Positions 1-8,239 of a stretch of DNA of 64,000 nt are shown piece by piece. Under the pieces are notes generated by a model. The model saw only the letters and a program-made list of their open reading frames with translations. It had not been told where the DNA came from and searched no databases. How positions within the stretch are numbered: the first letter of the stretch is position 1; each line of letters begins with the position of its first letter. The DNA comes from Paludibacter sp. GTDB lineage: Bacteria; Bacteroidota; Bacteroidia; Bacteroidales; Paludibacteraceae. Position numbers and translations under genes: made by a program. The DNA lies in contig JANJVQ010000017.1 of assembly GCA_024710005.1 (NCBI GenBank), forward strand, positions 1-64,000, given 5' to 3'.

Positions 1-217
1 GATACCTGTATCGGATGAAGCTGGAAAAAAAACATCCGCGATGTTTTATCTAATCGATTCTATCATCAAACAAAACTGCGTAAAAGATAAATTGCTTGAT
101 TTTGAAGGTTCTGCTATTGAAGGAATTGCCCGTTTTTACAAAGGATTCGGGGCAATAAATCACCCCTATTATATAATAAAGAACCTCAGACCCTCGTTCT
201 TAGTAGGTAAAATCTAA
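1..217 (+). CDS. C-terminal fragment of a GNAT/FemAB-like acyltransferase (left edge)
   Basis: An open frame (codons from base 2) enters from the left edge and ends at TAA 215-217. Its last residues include DFEGSAIEGIARFYKGFGA and end LRPSFLVGKI. The D-F-E-G-S...F-x-x-x-F-G-A signature resembles the C-terminus of GNAT/FemAB-like acyltransferases found in Bacteroidetes polysaccharide clusters; this is a family resemblance only. Its stop overlaps the next start (TAATG), so the two genes are translationally coupled. Only about 71 residues are visible, so substrate and domain structure cannot be judged. Confidence 0.6.
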   Translation, partial: IPVSDEAGKKTSAMFYLIDSIIKQNCVKDKLLDFEGSAIEGIARFYKGFGAINHPYYIIKNLRPSFLVGKI

Positions 218-1407
218 TGAATAAAAAGAATAAAATAAAAGTGTTGTTTCTATCTGCGTGGTATCCTAACAGGTACGATGCAATGGCCGGTTTGTTTGTA
301 CGAAAACATGCAGAAGCGGTAAGTTTGTATTGTGATGTGACGGTGTTGTATTTGCATGGGGATAAGAATATTAAGGATGCAGAAATTATCCATCAAACGA
401 TAAACCCAAACGCTCGTGAGATTATCGTTTACTATCCGGAAAAAAGAAAAGGAATTCTCCGGAAGTTTATCAAATTTTTCAATTATTTCCATGCAAATTT
501 CATTGGATATAAAGAAGTAAAGAAAACAGTAGGTGTACCCGACATTGCTCACGTTAATGTCCTTACAAGAACTGGGTTGTTAGCATACTGGTTGAAAAAG
601 ACAAAAGATATTCCTTATGTAATAACTGAACACTGGACGAGGTATTTACCTTCAAACAACACTTATAAAGGATATTTCAGAAAGACTTTAACACAACTTA
701 TTCTCAGGGATTCAGAAGCAGTAATGCCTGTATCAAATCAACTTAAAAATGCGATGTTAATGCATGGTTTGAAACACGCAAACTATAAAGTTATTAATAA
801 TGTAGTAGATGATTTTTTCTATGATACGAAATCTACCGAACCAAGGATCATTTCCTCAAAGAAACGCATTTTACATGTATCCTGTTTTTTAGAAAAAGCC
901 AAGAATGTAAAAGGTCTTTTGAATGTTGTCAAGTCTATATCCAATAAACGAGAAGATTTCGAATTAATTATCATAGGAAACGGACCGGATTATGATGAAA
1001 TATTAAAATATACCAAGGAGTTAAAAATTAAGCCATCAATTGTCAGTTTTATAGGAGAAAAAACACCTGAGGAGGTAGCATACTTCTTTCATCAATCAGA
1101 TTTTTTTATTTTGTTTTCTAATTATGAAACAGCAGGAGTAGTTATAGCTGAAAGTCTTGCGAGTGGGGTTCCGGTTATATCAACTAAAGTTGGCATAGCT
1201 ACAGATTATATAAATGAGGAAAATGGCTTTTTAGTAGATGTAAAGGATGAAAAGGAATTTGCAGAAAAGGTTTCATATATGCTTGATCATTTGGAGATAT
1301 ATGATCGTGATTTTATTAAAAAACAAGGTGAGATATTCAGCTTTGATCGTGTTGGTAAAGATATTGAGGATGTTTACAATAATGTGTTACTAAATTTAAG
1401 CGAATGA
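217..1407 (+). CDS. Glycosyltransferase family 4 (GT-B fold)
   Basis: 396 residues, the usual length for a GT4 enzyme. The N-terminal Rossmann half opens with LFLSAWYPNRYDAMAGLFVRKH, typical of GT4 proteins acting on surface polysaccharide. The C-terminal half contains the sugar-nucleotide binding region with the E-x7-E motif (E-TAGVVIA-E) followed by SLASGVPVISTKVGI. It most likely transfers a hexose to a lipid-linked glycan at the cytoplasmic face of the inner membrane; donor and acceptor cannot be read from sequence. It overlaps the upstream acyltransferase by 1 bp and the downstream gene by 4 bp (ATGA), so it sits inside one transcription unit. Confidence 0.85.
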   Translation: MNKKNKIKVLFLSAWYPNRYDAMAGLFVRKHAEAVSLYCDVTVLYLHGDKNIKDAEIIHQTINPNAREIIVYYPEKRKGILRKFIKFFNYFHANFIGYKEVKKTVGVPDIAHVNVLTRTGLLAYWLKKTKDIPYVITEHWTRYLPSNNTYKGYFRKTLTQLILRDSEAVMPVSNQLKNAMLMHGLKHANYKVINNVVDDFFYDTKSTEPRIISSKKRILHVSCFLEKAKNVKGLLNVVKSISNKREDFELIIIGNGPDYDEILKYTKELKIKPSIVSFIGEKTPEEVAYFFHQSDFFILFSNYETAGVVIAESLASGVPVISTKVGIATDYINEENGFLVDVKDEKEFAEKVSYMLDHLEIYDRDFIKKQGEIFSFDRVGKDIEDVYNNVLLNLSE

Positions 1408-3122
1408 ACGGATTTGTTGCTACAATATCTTTAAATATAGAAATACCAGAAATCAAATATCATTGGAAACGATTGTTTGATTTTCAGTTTGAATACATTA
1501 AGAGATATTTGAAAACTAATAATTTACATATCGAGCAATATACTTCTAAGAAATTTATTTCAGAAAAACTATGGATTGATAATGATGATTTTTTTATACT
1601 AACTGATGGGCTAATAACCAATATTGACATCTTAAAAAAAACATATAACATAAATGATTCAGAATCATTGATTCAATTTTTATCAGAAAAGCACATAGAT
1701 TTTTTCAAAGAGTTTAGTGGAAATTTTGTGGGAATTTATTGGAATAAAAATAATAATTCTATTATAGCTTTCAACAATCAGACTGGTACAAAAAAACTAT
1801 TTTACTACAAATCAGATGCATATATAATATTTTCTACCGATTTATATACACTATCCCAAACATTAAATCAACTAAACATAAAAAAGTCTATAGATGTTGA
1901 AGCATCATATCTATTGTTAACAAGTGGATTTATGCATCAGGATTTTACATTATTGAATGAAGTTAAACAAATTATTGCAGGAGAATTTGGACATTTATTA
2001 GATAAAAGGCTCAATATAATTAGTTATTATAATCTGAGTAATCTTGAAGAAACCAAAGACCCTGATAATCTGATTATTGATAAGCTTGACAGGCTCTATA
2101 AAGCAGCCCTTGAAATTGAATTTGAATTTGAAAAAAAACATAATCTCATTCCGCTAACGACTTTAAGTGGAGGTTTAGATTCCAGAATGGTTGCTTTATT
2201 TGCATATGATTTAGGTTATAAAAATCAACTGTTATTGAATTTTTCAGAAAAAGGATATGCCGATGATGTTATTGCAAAAAAAATAGCTGAATCATATAAG
2301 TTGAATATAACACAAATTCCACTAACTTCAAAAGGTTTACTAGCTATTGATGAAGTAGTTACATTTAATGACGGTTTAAGTATTTATTCTGGAGTTAGTC
2401 ATGCATATGAAGCAATCAAACAAATAGATCACATAGATATTGGAATGATTCATACAGGTATGCTTGGTGATGCAATATTAGGAAGCTATTTAACCGGAAC
2501 AAGCCAATCAAAACCAGTTATTTCAGAAGGCATGTATTCCACTTTATTATTGAACAAAGCAAAACCTATCATCCAAAAATTTATAAATCAATATAGTAAC
2601 GAAGAAATATATAAATTTTATAACAGGGGATTCTCAGGGATGAATAATGGATTTTTATGTTATGAGTTAATTGCAGAAAGTTCATCCCCATTTCTATATC
2701 CTGCGTTTATTTCATATGCACTCACAATACCTAGAAAGTTAAGGTATAAAGAAAAAATTTATATTAAGTGGATAAAAACCAAACACCCTGAATATTCACA
2801 TTTTATATGGGAAGCAATTGGAGGGAAACCAACAAATAATCAACTTATACGATTCATTTATAGAGTAAAAAGAGCAATAATTAAAAGACTTCCTTTTCAT
2901 TCAATGTGGAAAAACAATATGAATCCGGAACAATTATGGTATGACAATGATCCTGAAGTTAAAACTTATTTAGATAATTATTATAAAGACCATATTCATT
3001 TATTCGAATTCAATAAAGAGTTGATGACCGACATGATGACTCATTATGAAAAAGGTGGAATTACTGAGAAAACACAGGTATTAACACTTTTATCGGCTTA
3101 TAAATTACTTTTTGAGAAATGA
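1404..3122 (+). CDS. Asparagine-synthase-like amidotransferase of the polysaccharide cluster
   Basis: 572 residues. The PP-loop ATP pyrophosphatase motif SGGLDS lies at residues 255-260, inside a region resembling the C-terminal synthase domain of AsnB. The N-terminal third looks like a class II glutamine amidotransferase fold, but the nucleophile Cys2 expected after the initiator Met is absent (the protein starts MNGFVATISL). It may therefore use free ammonia or another nucleophile, or amidate a glycan carboxylate as proposed for AsnB-like proteins in O-antigen loci; this is inference. It overlaps both neighbours by 4 bp. The gene is very A+T-rich, as is common for transferred surface-polysaccharide genes. 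Confidence 0.8.
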   Translation: MNGFVATISLNIEIPEIKYHWKRLFDFQFEYIKRYLKTNNLHIEQYTSKKFISEKLWIDNDDFFILTDGLITNIDILKKTYNINDSESLIQFLSEKHIDFFKEFSGNFVGIYWNKNNNSIIAFNNQTGTKKLFYYKSDAYIIFSTDLYTLSQTLNQLNIKKSIDVEASYLLLTSGFMHQDFTLLNEVKQIIAGEFGHLLDKRLNIISYYNLSNLEETKDPDNLIIDKLDRLYKAALEIEFEFEKKHNLIPLTTLSGGLDSRMVALFAYDLGYKNQLLLNFSEKGYADDVIAKKIAESYKLNITQIPLTSKGLLAIDEVVTFNDGLSIYSGVSHAYEAIKQIDHIDIGMIHTGMLGDAILGSYLTGTSQSKPVISEGMYSTLLLNKAKPIIQKFINQYSNEEIYKFYNRGFSGMNNGFLCYELIAESSSPFLYPAFISYALTIPRKLRYKEKIYIKWIKTKHPEYSHFIWEAIGGKPTNNQLIRFIYRVKRAIIKRLPFHSMWKNNMNPEQLWYDNDPEVKTYLDNYYKDHIHLFEFNKELMTDMMTHYEKGGITEKTQVLTLLSAYKLLFEK

Positions 3123-4393
3123 CAACCATTACTAAAATAAGTTATTTTTTAAAAAACATCCGACAGAAAGGATTCTTTCATCTATTGTCAGCTAATATAC
3201 TGATTCAGGTATTTGCATTTGCATCACAACTTTTTGTGGCAGGCATATTATCAGCGGAGGATATTGGAAGGATTAAGATTATTCAAACCTATCTTTCTAT
3301 TTTTTCCATTATTGCCGGAATGGGATTTAATGCATCTACCCTTAAAATTTGTTCTGAACATAAAAGTAAACAGCAACTATCTGAATATTTTAATTCTGCT
3401 TTTGTTTTCACACTAATAAGTTCTTCATTTGTTTATGGCATTGTCTTGTTGATCAATTATCTGGAGATTCTATCGAAAGATAGACTTATTCAAGTTCTAA
3501 TTCCACTGGGGATGTTTCCTCTGATTTCCAATTCTATATTTATGCTGTTTATTGGTCTGCTACAAGCAAGAAAAGAAATTAAACTTTTTTCAAATATCAC
3601 TGTATTAAATAAAACAATATCAATCATCGGAATCATTATTCTCTCTTATTACTGGGGGATGAAAGGATATTATGTTGCATATAACTTAAGTTATATATTA
3701 ATGATATTTGTTATTTTTATTTCGATAAAAAAAATAGTACCAATATCATTTAAAGCTTTTAAAAGAAATATCATAAAAGAACATTGGCATTATGCAAAAG
3801 CCTCAACATTTTCAAATATTATCGCTGAGACTTCAGCCTATATTGATATTATTCTAATTTCTTTTCTTATTAAAGATATGGTTGAAATCGGCTATTATAG
3901 TTTTGCGCTCACTTTGACAATTGCATTGAGACTTTTCCCGTCTACTGTACAACAAATTACCATTCCATATTTTTCTTCATTCAAATCTGATAAAACTGAA
4001 TTTCTTCACATTTTTAAAAGATATAATCAGTTGCTTTATGTTGTAGTGTTTATTTCACTTTTCATTTTCTTGTTTATTATTCCTCCTGTTATCAGCCATA
4101 TTTTCAAGGGGAAGTACGATCAATCATTTATCTATCTTGTATTTCTTGCTATTGGTTGGAGTATCAGAAGTTTAATTCAATTACAGAGTGCTGCAATTTT
4201 TGGATTGGGGAAAATTCAGTACAATGCTTATACAGCTCTTTATGCTTTGGCCGGCAACATCATTATTTATCCGCTCGCAATTCATTTTTTTGGCTTAACA
4301 GGAGCGGCTTATGCGTCAATATCAAGTGGAATAATTATTTTTATTGCTTCAAGATTTTATTTCAAGAAAGTTGTGAAAATATATTTTTCATAA
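3119..4393 (+). CDS. Wzx-type polysaccharide flippase (MOP superfamily)
   Basis: 424 residues, almost entirely hydrophobic segments separated by short Lys/Arg-rich loops, consistent with about 12 membrane helices. The N-terminus (LLSANILIQVFAFASQLFVAG) and central GYY segments match oligosaccharide flippases of the MOP superfamily (Wzx/RfbX). It should flip an undecaprenyl-linked repeat unit made by the neighbouring transferases across the inner membrane. It starts inside the stop of the upstream gene (4-bp overlap) and its last 6 bp overlap the convergent acetyltransferase gene. I see no terminator between the two convergent ends. Confidence 0.85.
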   Translation: MTTITKISYFLKNIRQKGFFHLLSANILIQVFAFASQLFVAGILSAEDIGRIKIIQTYLSIFSIIAGMGFNASTLKICSEHKSKQQLSEYFNSAFVFTLISSSFVYGIVLLINYLEILSKDRLIQVLIPLGMFPLISNSIFMLFIGLLQARKEIKLFSNITVLNKTISIIGIIILSYYWGMKGYYVAYNLSYILMIFVIFISIKKIVPISFKAFKRNIIKEHWHYAKASTFSNIIAETSAYIDIILISFLIKDMVEIGYYSFALTLTIALRLFPSTVQQITIPYFSSFKSDKTEFLHIFKRYNQLLYVVVFISLFIFLFIIPPVISHIFKGKYDQSFIYLVFLAIGWSIRSLIQLQSAAIFGLGKIQYNAYTALYALAGNIIIYPLAIHFFGLTGAAYASISSGIIIFIASRFYFKKVVKIYFS

Positions 4394-4987
4394 AAAAGTT
4401 TTTCTTTCTTTCAGTTTCAGGCATATTTGTTTGAGAATCAGCTCATCTGTCTCTAAAACAAACTTCCCATTCGTAATATAGCCCCATTCATTATTATCCC
4501 CAATTTGATAGACGTGATTATTTAAGTTTTCTTTCGTGATAATGTGTTGATTTACAGAGACTACTAGACAATTATTCGGAACATCTTTAGTTACAACTGC
4601 ATTGGCACCGATTCTGCAATTATGGCCGACTAAAACATTACCGATTATTTTAGCTCCTGCACCAATCAAACAATTATTCCCAATTGTTGGATGTCCAAAA
4701 CCCGTTGAATCAATGAGCATATTACTACCAATTGTAACCTGCTGGTAAATGGTACAATTCATACCTATTTTTGCGCCACCACTAATGAAAATACCTGATG
4801 TACCATGAGGAAAATTTATTGGTCCATCTACCGAATTATTAAATGGCAAATAGCAACCATTTTCAATTTCATATCCCCTGTTTAATAATGAAATTATAGT
4901 CTTCAAAATTCCTGACCGGAGATTAAGATAACGATACCGAAGTTTATTATATCCTCCAAATCTATTTACAATCAATGTAGTAATCAT
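4388..4987 (-). CDS. Serine O-acetyltransferase-like hexapeptide acetyltransferase
   Basis: 199 residues. From about residue 50 to 150 there are repeated hexapeptide units ([LIV]-G-x4) such as ISGGAKIGMNCTIYQQVTIG, IGNNCLIGAGAKIIGNV and VGHNCRIGANAVVTKDVP, which form a left-handed beta-helix. This layout matches serine acetyltransferase (CysE)-related enzymes. In this location it more likely O-acetylates a sugar of the surface polysaccharide than makes O-acetylserine; that choice is inference from context. The gene is convergent with the flippase, and the 3' ends overlap by 6 bp. Confidence 0.75.
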   Translation of the reverse strand: MITTLIVNRFGGYNKLRYRYLNLRSGILKTIISLLNRGYEIENGCYLPFNNSVDGPINFPHGTSGIFISGGAKIGMNCTIYQQVTIGSNMLIDSTGFGHPTIGNNCLIGAGAKIIGNVLVGHNCRIGANAVVTKDVPNNCLVVSVNQHIITKENLNNHVYQIGDNNEWGYITNGKFVLETDELILKQICLKLKERKTFL

Positions 4988-5090
4988 AATATAATAGTAA
5001 TAAATATATTATCTCTATAATTATTGACACAAAGATAGTTCTTTTTGGTAATAATCCGGAAATTATAGGTATGCAGTTTCAGGTTCATAT

Positions 5091-5126
5091 AAAAAAAGCT
5101 CACGAACAATTACATGAGCTTTTTTT
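5091..5126 (-). terminator. Intrinsic terminator downstream of ddh
   Basis: Seven A then GCTCA (5091-5102) and TGAGC then seven T (5115-5126) form a perfect 12-bp stem with a 12-nt loop and flanking A/T tracts. It lies about 18 bp beyond the ddh stop on the minus strand. Confidence 0.8.
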
Positions 5127-5143
5127 ATAATGTATTATATTTC

Positions 5144-6046
5144 TTACACCAACCTCCTTATCAAATCCTCTTTTTCACCATACAACATATCAATCATCGG
5201 GATTTCAATCATGGTGTAGGCGCCCGGATTGGTTTTGGTTGCTGCTCTGGCACAAGCGACTAAAATCTGAGCAGTCAAAGCCGGGTTATTAATTTTCATA
5301 TTGAATTCGAACAACTGATTGTAAGTCGTACCGGAAACACCTTTGCGCACTAAATTCACACCGTGACCCATATCAATCAGGTTGTTTACATCGTCAACCT
5401 GCATCACATGTGTCTCATCTTTTACGAAATACGCATCGTTTTTGATGTTTTGCGCTACTTCTTCAAAGTTATAGCCATCTTCCAGTTCGATGTACACCAT
5501 GCGACGGTGTATGCTGGTTCCCAACGGGATAGTCATAGAAAGGGCTTTTTTCACCCCCGGAACAGCTTTCACGGCTACCGTATGTCCCATGCTCATGCCC
5601 GGACCGAAATTGGTGTAGGTAATTCCTTTGGGGGCAATGGCTTCTAATAAAGCCCGTACGACAGAATCACTTCCCGGATCCCAACCGGCCGATATAATGG
5701 CTACTGCCTTGTTGGCCTGAGCAACAGGCGCGAGTTCCTGACGGAGTTCCCAAATGGTTGAATGAATATCGTAGCTATCAACTGTATGAATTCCCAATGC
5801 CAGTATTTCCTTTGCCTGAGCGGGAACGCTACGTGTAGGTGAACATAAAATGGCAACATCTACACCTTGCAGTTTTTTGATGTCGTCAACAATGCTGATA
5901 CCTGTTAATTCTAAAGGAGAGTTTCCAATGGATGATGCACGGCGTACTACACCTGCTACTTCAAAATCGGGGGACGATTGTAAGGCTTCCAATACCGATT
6001 TACCAATATTGCCGTATCCGACAATAGCTGCACGAATTTTTTTCAT
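5144..6046 (-). CDS. ddh: meso-Diaminopimelate D-dehydrogenase
   Basis: 300 residues. The N-terminus MKKIRAAIVGYGNIGKSVLE holds the NADP-binding GxGxxG Rossmann motif. Conserved DapDH segments follow, including STRSVPAQAKEILALG-like and SAGWDPGSDSVVRALLEA stretches and the NFGPGMSMGHTVAVK region that lines the substrate pocket. The family makes meso-DAP in one reductive amination of tetrahydrodipicolinate, a short lysine/peptidoglycan route found in some Bacteroidetes. A TACCTTTG -7 box (minus strand, 6086-6079) lies about 33 bp upstream and a terminator follows, so it appears monocistronic. Confidence 0.92.
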   Translation of the reverse strand: MKKIRAAIVGYGNIGKSVLEALQSSPDFEVAGVVRRASSIGNSPLELTGISIVDDIKKLQGVDVAILCSPTRSVPAQAKEILALGIHTVDSYDIHSTIWELRQELAPVAQANKAVAIISAGWDPGSDSVVRALLEAIAPKGITYTNFGPGMSMGHTVAVKAVPGVKKALSMTIPLGTSIHRRMVYIELEDGYNFEEVAQNIKNDAYFVKDETHVMQVDDVNNLIDMGHGVNLVRKGVSGTTYNQLFEFNMKINNPALTAQILVACARAATKTNPGAYTMIEIPMIDMLYGEKEDLIRRLV

Positions 6047-6078
6047 GAATGACTTAGTTTTATTGTTTGTTCTGCCTG

Positions 6079-6086
6079 CAAAGGTA
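6079..6086 (-). promoter_or_regulatory. Bacteroidetes -7 box upstream of ddh
   Basis: CAAAGGTA on the plus strand reads TACCTTTG on the minus strand, matching TAnnTTTG, 33 bp before the ddh ATG. No clear -33 TTTG was located. Confidence 0.55.
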
Positions 6087-6095
6087 AGAGAATTA

Positions 6096-6124
6096 GCGGA
6101 AAACGAAAAGCGGAAAACGGAAAG
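6096..6124. repeat. Degenerate CGGAAAA heptamer repeat
   Basis: Imperfect copies of the heptamer CGGAAAA (GCGGAAAACG, GCGGAAAACGG) lie just upstream of the ddh promoter. The same unit recurs at 17464-17486, 17538-17591, 25258-25280, 36619-36650 and 57287-57320. Confidence 0.6.
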
Positions 6125-6238
6125 AAAAAAATATCACATCAATAAATATTCAGTTTATAAGCAGAACGACATCTATTGTATGATAAATTAAGCTAATTTT
6201 ATATGTTTGCTTACAAAGTATAAATTATCATTTTTTTA

Positions 6239-6344
6239 AACCATATAAGTCATATAAGATACATATAAGTCCTATTACTAAATTGTAATTTAATAATATA
6301 TTTGAATGTGATACTTATATGTATCTTATATGACTTATATGGTT
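6239..6344. repeat. 32-bp perfect inverted repeat with AACCATATAAGT ends
   Basis: The left arm 6239-6270 and right arm 6313-6344 are perfect reverse complements over 32 bp, separated by 42 bp. Each arm holds iterated CATATAAG/ATATAAGT motifs. The element starts 12 bp after the stop of the minus-strand YgiQ gene. A relative at 20191-20271 has the same outer sequence and the same position after a stop codon. It could act as a terminator or be a REP/MITE-like element; the 6181-6355 gap contains nothing else I recognise. Confidence 0.8.
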
Positions 6345-6355
6345 AATAAATATAT

Positions 6356-8167
6356 TTACAACAACTTTTTAATCAAATCCGGCCGATTGACTTTTTGCAG
6401 TGTTTTATATATATCCTTTTTATACTCGGGCTTGTACCAAAAGAAAAACATTCGTTGGTTAAGTTTTTCTTCTTTAGTTTTGGGTGTATAAACCTGCTCC
6501 AAGGTATATGGATGATAACCGGAATAATATATCTCCGTCGCCAGTGTCATGGGTGTTGGGGTAAAATCCTGCACCTGTTCGAGTTTAAAATTCATCTCTT
6601 TTGTTCTGATAGCAAGATCGGCCATATCATCGGGTTCACAGGCCGGGTGACTGGAAATAAAATAAGGAATCAATTGCTGATTCAACCCTTTCTCCCGATT
6701 AATTTGATCAAACTGCTCCTTGAACTTTTGAAAGTATTCAAATCCCGGTTTACGCATCAGTTTCAATACTTTTTCGGATGAATGTTCCGGTGCAATTTTC
6801 AGTCGACCTGAGACATGTTTGGTGATTAATTCACGCGTATAGGCAGTATGACTTTCATTCGCTTTCTTGTCTTTTACATCCGAAAGCAGGATATCATACC
6901 GAATCCCACTTCCCACAAATGATTTTTTGATACCGGGCAATTGATCAACTGCACGGTATACATCCAACAAAGGCGTGTGGTCGGTATTCAGGTTGAAACA
7001 CACTTTGGGGTGGATACAAGAGGGTTTCTTACATGTTTTACAGATTTCCATGTCGATACCACGCATTTCGTACATATTGGCCGATGGTCCGCCCAAATCG
7101 CTTAAATAGCCTTTGAAATCAGGCATTTTTGTAATTTGTTTCACTTCGTTCACGATGGATTCTTTCGAACGGGAAACAATAAACTTACCCTGATGCGCTG
7201 AGATGGTACAAAACGCGCATCCTCCGAAACAACCACGGTGCAGGTTGACCGAGAACTTAATCATTTCAAAAGCCGGTATGGTTTTTCCTCTGTACTTGGG
7301 ATGAGGCAAACGGGTGTAAGGCAAATCGAAAGAAGCATCCAGTTCGCCTTGTGTAAGCGGCTGAAAAGGCGGGTTGACAACAATATACTTATTTCCGTTT
7401 CGCTGAATCAACCGATCGGCATCGTAGCGATTGGATTCCACTTCGATGTATTTGAAGTTTGATGCATACAATTTCTTGTCCTTCAGACAGGTATCATGAT
7501 CCACCAATTCTTTCGTTTTCCAGGTGGGATGATCAGCAACCGCTTTCGTCAAATAAGCCGTTTGAGGCACATCCCGTATTTCAGCAAAAGATTTTCCTGA
7601 TTTCAGTGCTGACAGAATTCCCATCAGGGGCTTCTCCCCCATCCCGTAAACCAGCAAATCGGCTTTTGAGTCCATTAAAATTCCCGGCATCAGCTTATCC
7701 GACCAATAATCATAATGTGTAAACCTGCGCAATGAAGCTTCAATGCCCCCAATCAATACCGGGACTTCAGGATAGAGCTTTTTCAGGATATTACAATACG
7801 TAATAGTAGCGTAATCTGGTCGGAAATGGGGTTTTCCATCGGGCGAATAGGCATCATCAGAACGCAGTCGCTTATTGGCCGTATAATGATTCACCATCGA
7901 ATCCATGTTACCGGCAGTGACCGCGAAAAACAAACGTGGTCGGCCTAATTTCTTAAAATCCCGCAAATCATCCCGCCAGTTAGGTTGTGGCACGATGGCC
8001 ACTTTCAGTCCTTGTGCTTCCATCAAACGCCCAATCACAGCTGCACCAAAAGCTGGGTGATCAATGTAGGCATCTCCGGAGAAGAGAATGACATCCAATT
8101 CGTCCCAGCCCCGTAATTCGAGTTCTTTTTTGGTGGTGGGGAGGTAATCTGTAAGTTGATAGTTCAT
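6356..8167 (-). CDS. YgiQ-family radical SAM protein
   Basis: 603 residues from the ATG at 8167. A longer frame opens at 8209, but its first 14 codons run through two small palindromes (8176-8217), so the internal Met (MNYQLTDYLPTTKKELELRGW) is the sensible start. An N-terminal YgiQ domain precedes a radical SAM core with C313-x3-C317-x2-C320 (HRGCFGGCAFC), the ligands for a SAM-binding [4Fe-4S] cluster. A further C-x2-C-x4-C cluster (EICKTCKKPSCIHPKVC) follows. YgiQ proteins are widespread but their reaction is not established. The gene lies 30 bp downstream of nhaC on the same strand. Confidence 0.85.
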   Translation of the reverse strand: MNYQLTDYLPTTKKELELRGWDELDVILFSGDAYIDHPAFGAAVIGRLMEAQGLKVAIVPQPNWRDDLRDFKKLGRPRLFFAVTAGNMDSMVNHYTANKRLRSDDAYSPDGKPHFRPDYATITYCNILKKLYPEVPVLIGGIEASLRRFTHYDYWSDKLMPGILMDSKADLLVYGMGEKPLMGILSALKSGKSFAEIRDVPQTAYLTKAVADHPTWKTKELVDHDTCLKDKKLYASNFKYIEVESNRYDADRLIQRNGNKYIVVNPPFQPLTQGELDASFDLPYTRLPHPKYRGKTIPAFEMIKFSVNLHRGCFGGCAFCTISAHQGKFIVSRSKESIVNEVKQITKMPDFKGYLSDLGGPSANMYEMRGIDMEICKTCKKPSCIHPKVCFNLNTDHTPLLDVYRAVDQLPGIKKSFVGSGIRYDILLSDVKDKKANESHTAYTRELITKHVSGRLKIAPEHSSEKVLKLMRKPGFEYFQKFKEQFDQINREKGLNQQLIPYFISSHPACEPDDMADLAIRTKEMNFKLEQVQDFTPTPMTLATEIYYSGYHPYTLEQVYTPKTKEEKLNQRMFFFWYKPEYKKDIYKTLQKVNRPDLIKKLL

Positions 8168-8175
8168 TTTTTTCA

Positions 8176-8217
8176 CAGGGCTACACCCTGAGTTGATATA
8201 TGACGCCACTTCGTGGC
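8176..8217. repeat. Pair of small REP-like palindromes
   Basis: CAGGG-ctaca-CCCTG (8176-8190) and GCCAC-ttc-GTGGC (8205-8217) lie side by side between nhaC and the YgiQ gene. They look like short interspersed palindromes and argue against the upstream start of the YgiQ frame. Confidence 0.5.
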
Positions 8218-8239
8218 TGATTATACAATATTATTCATA

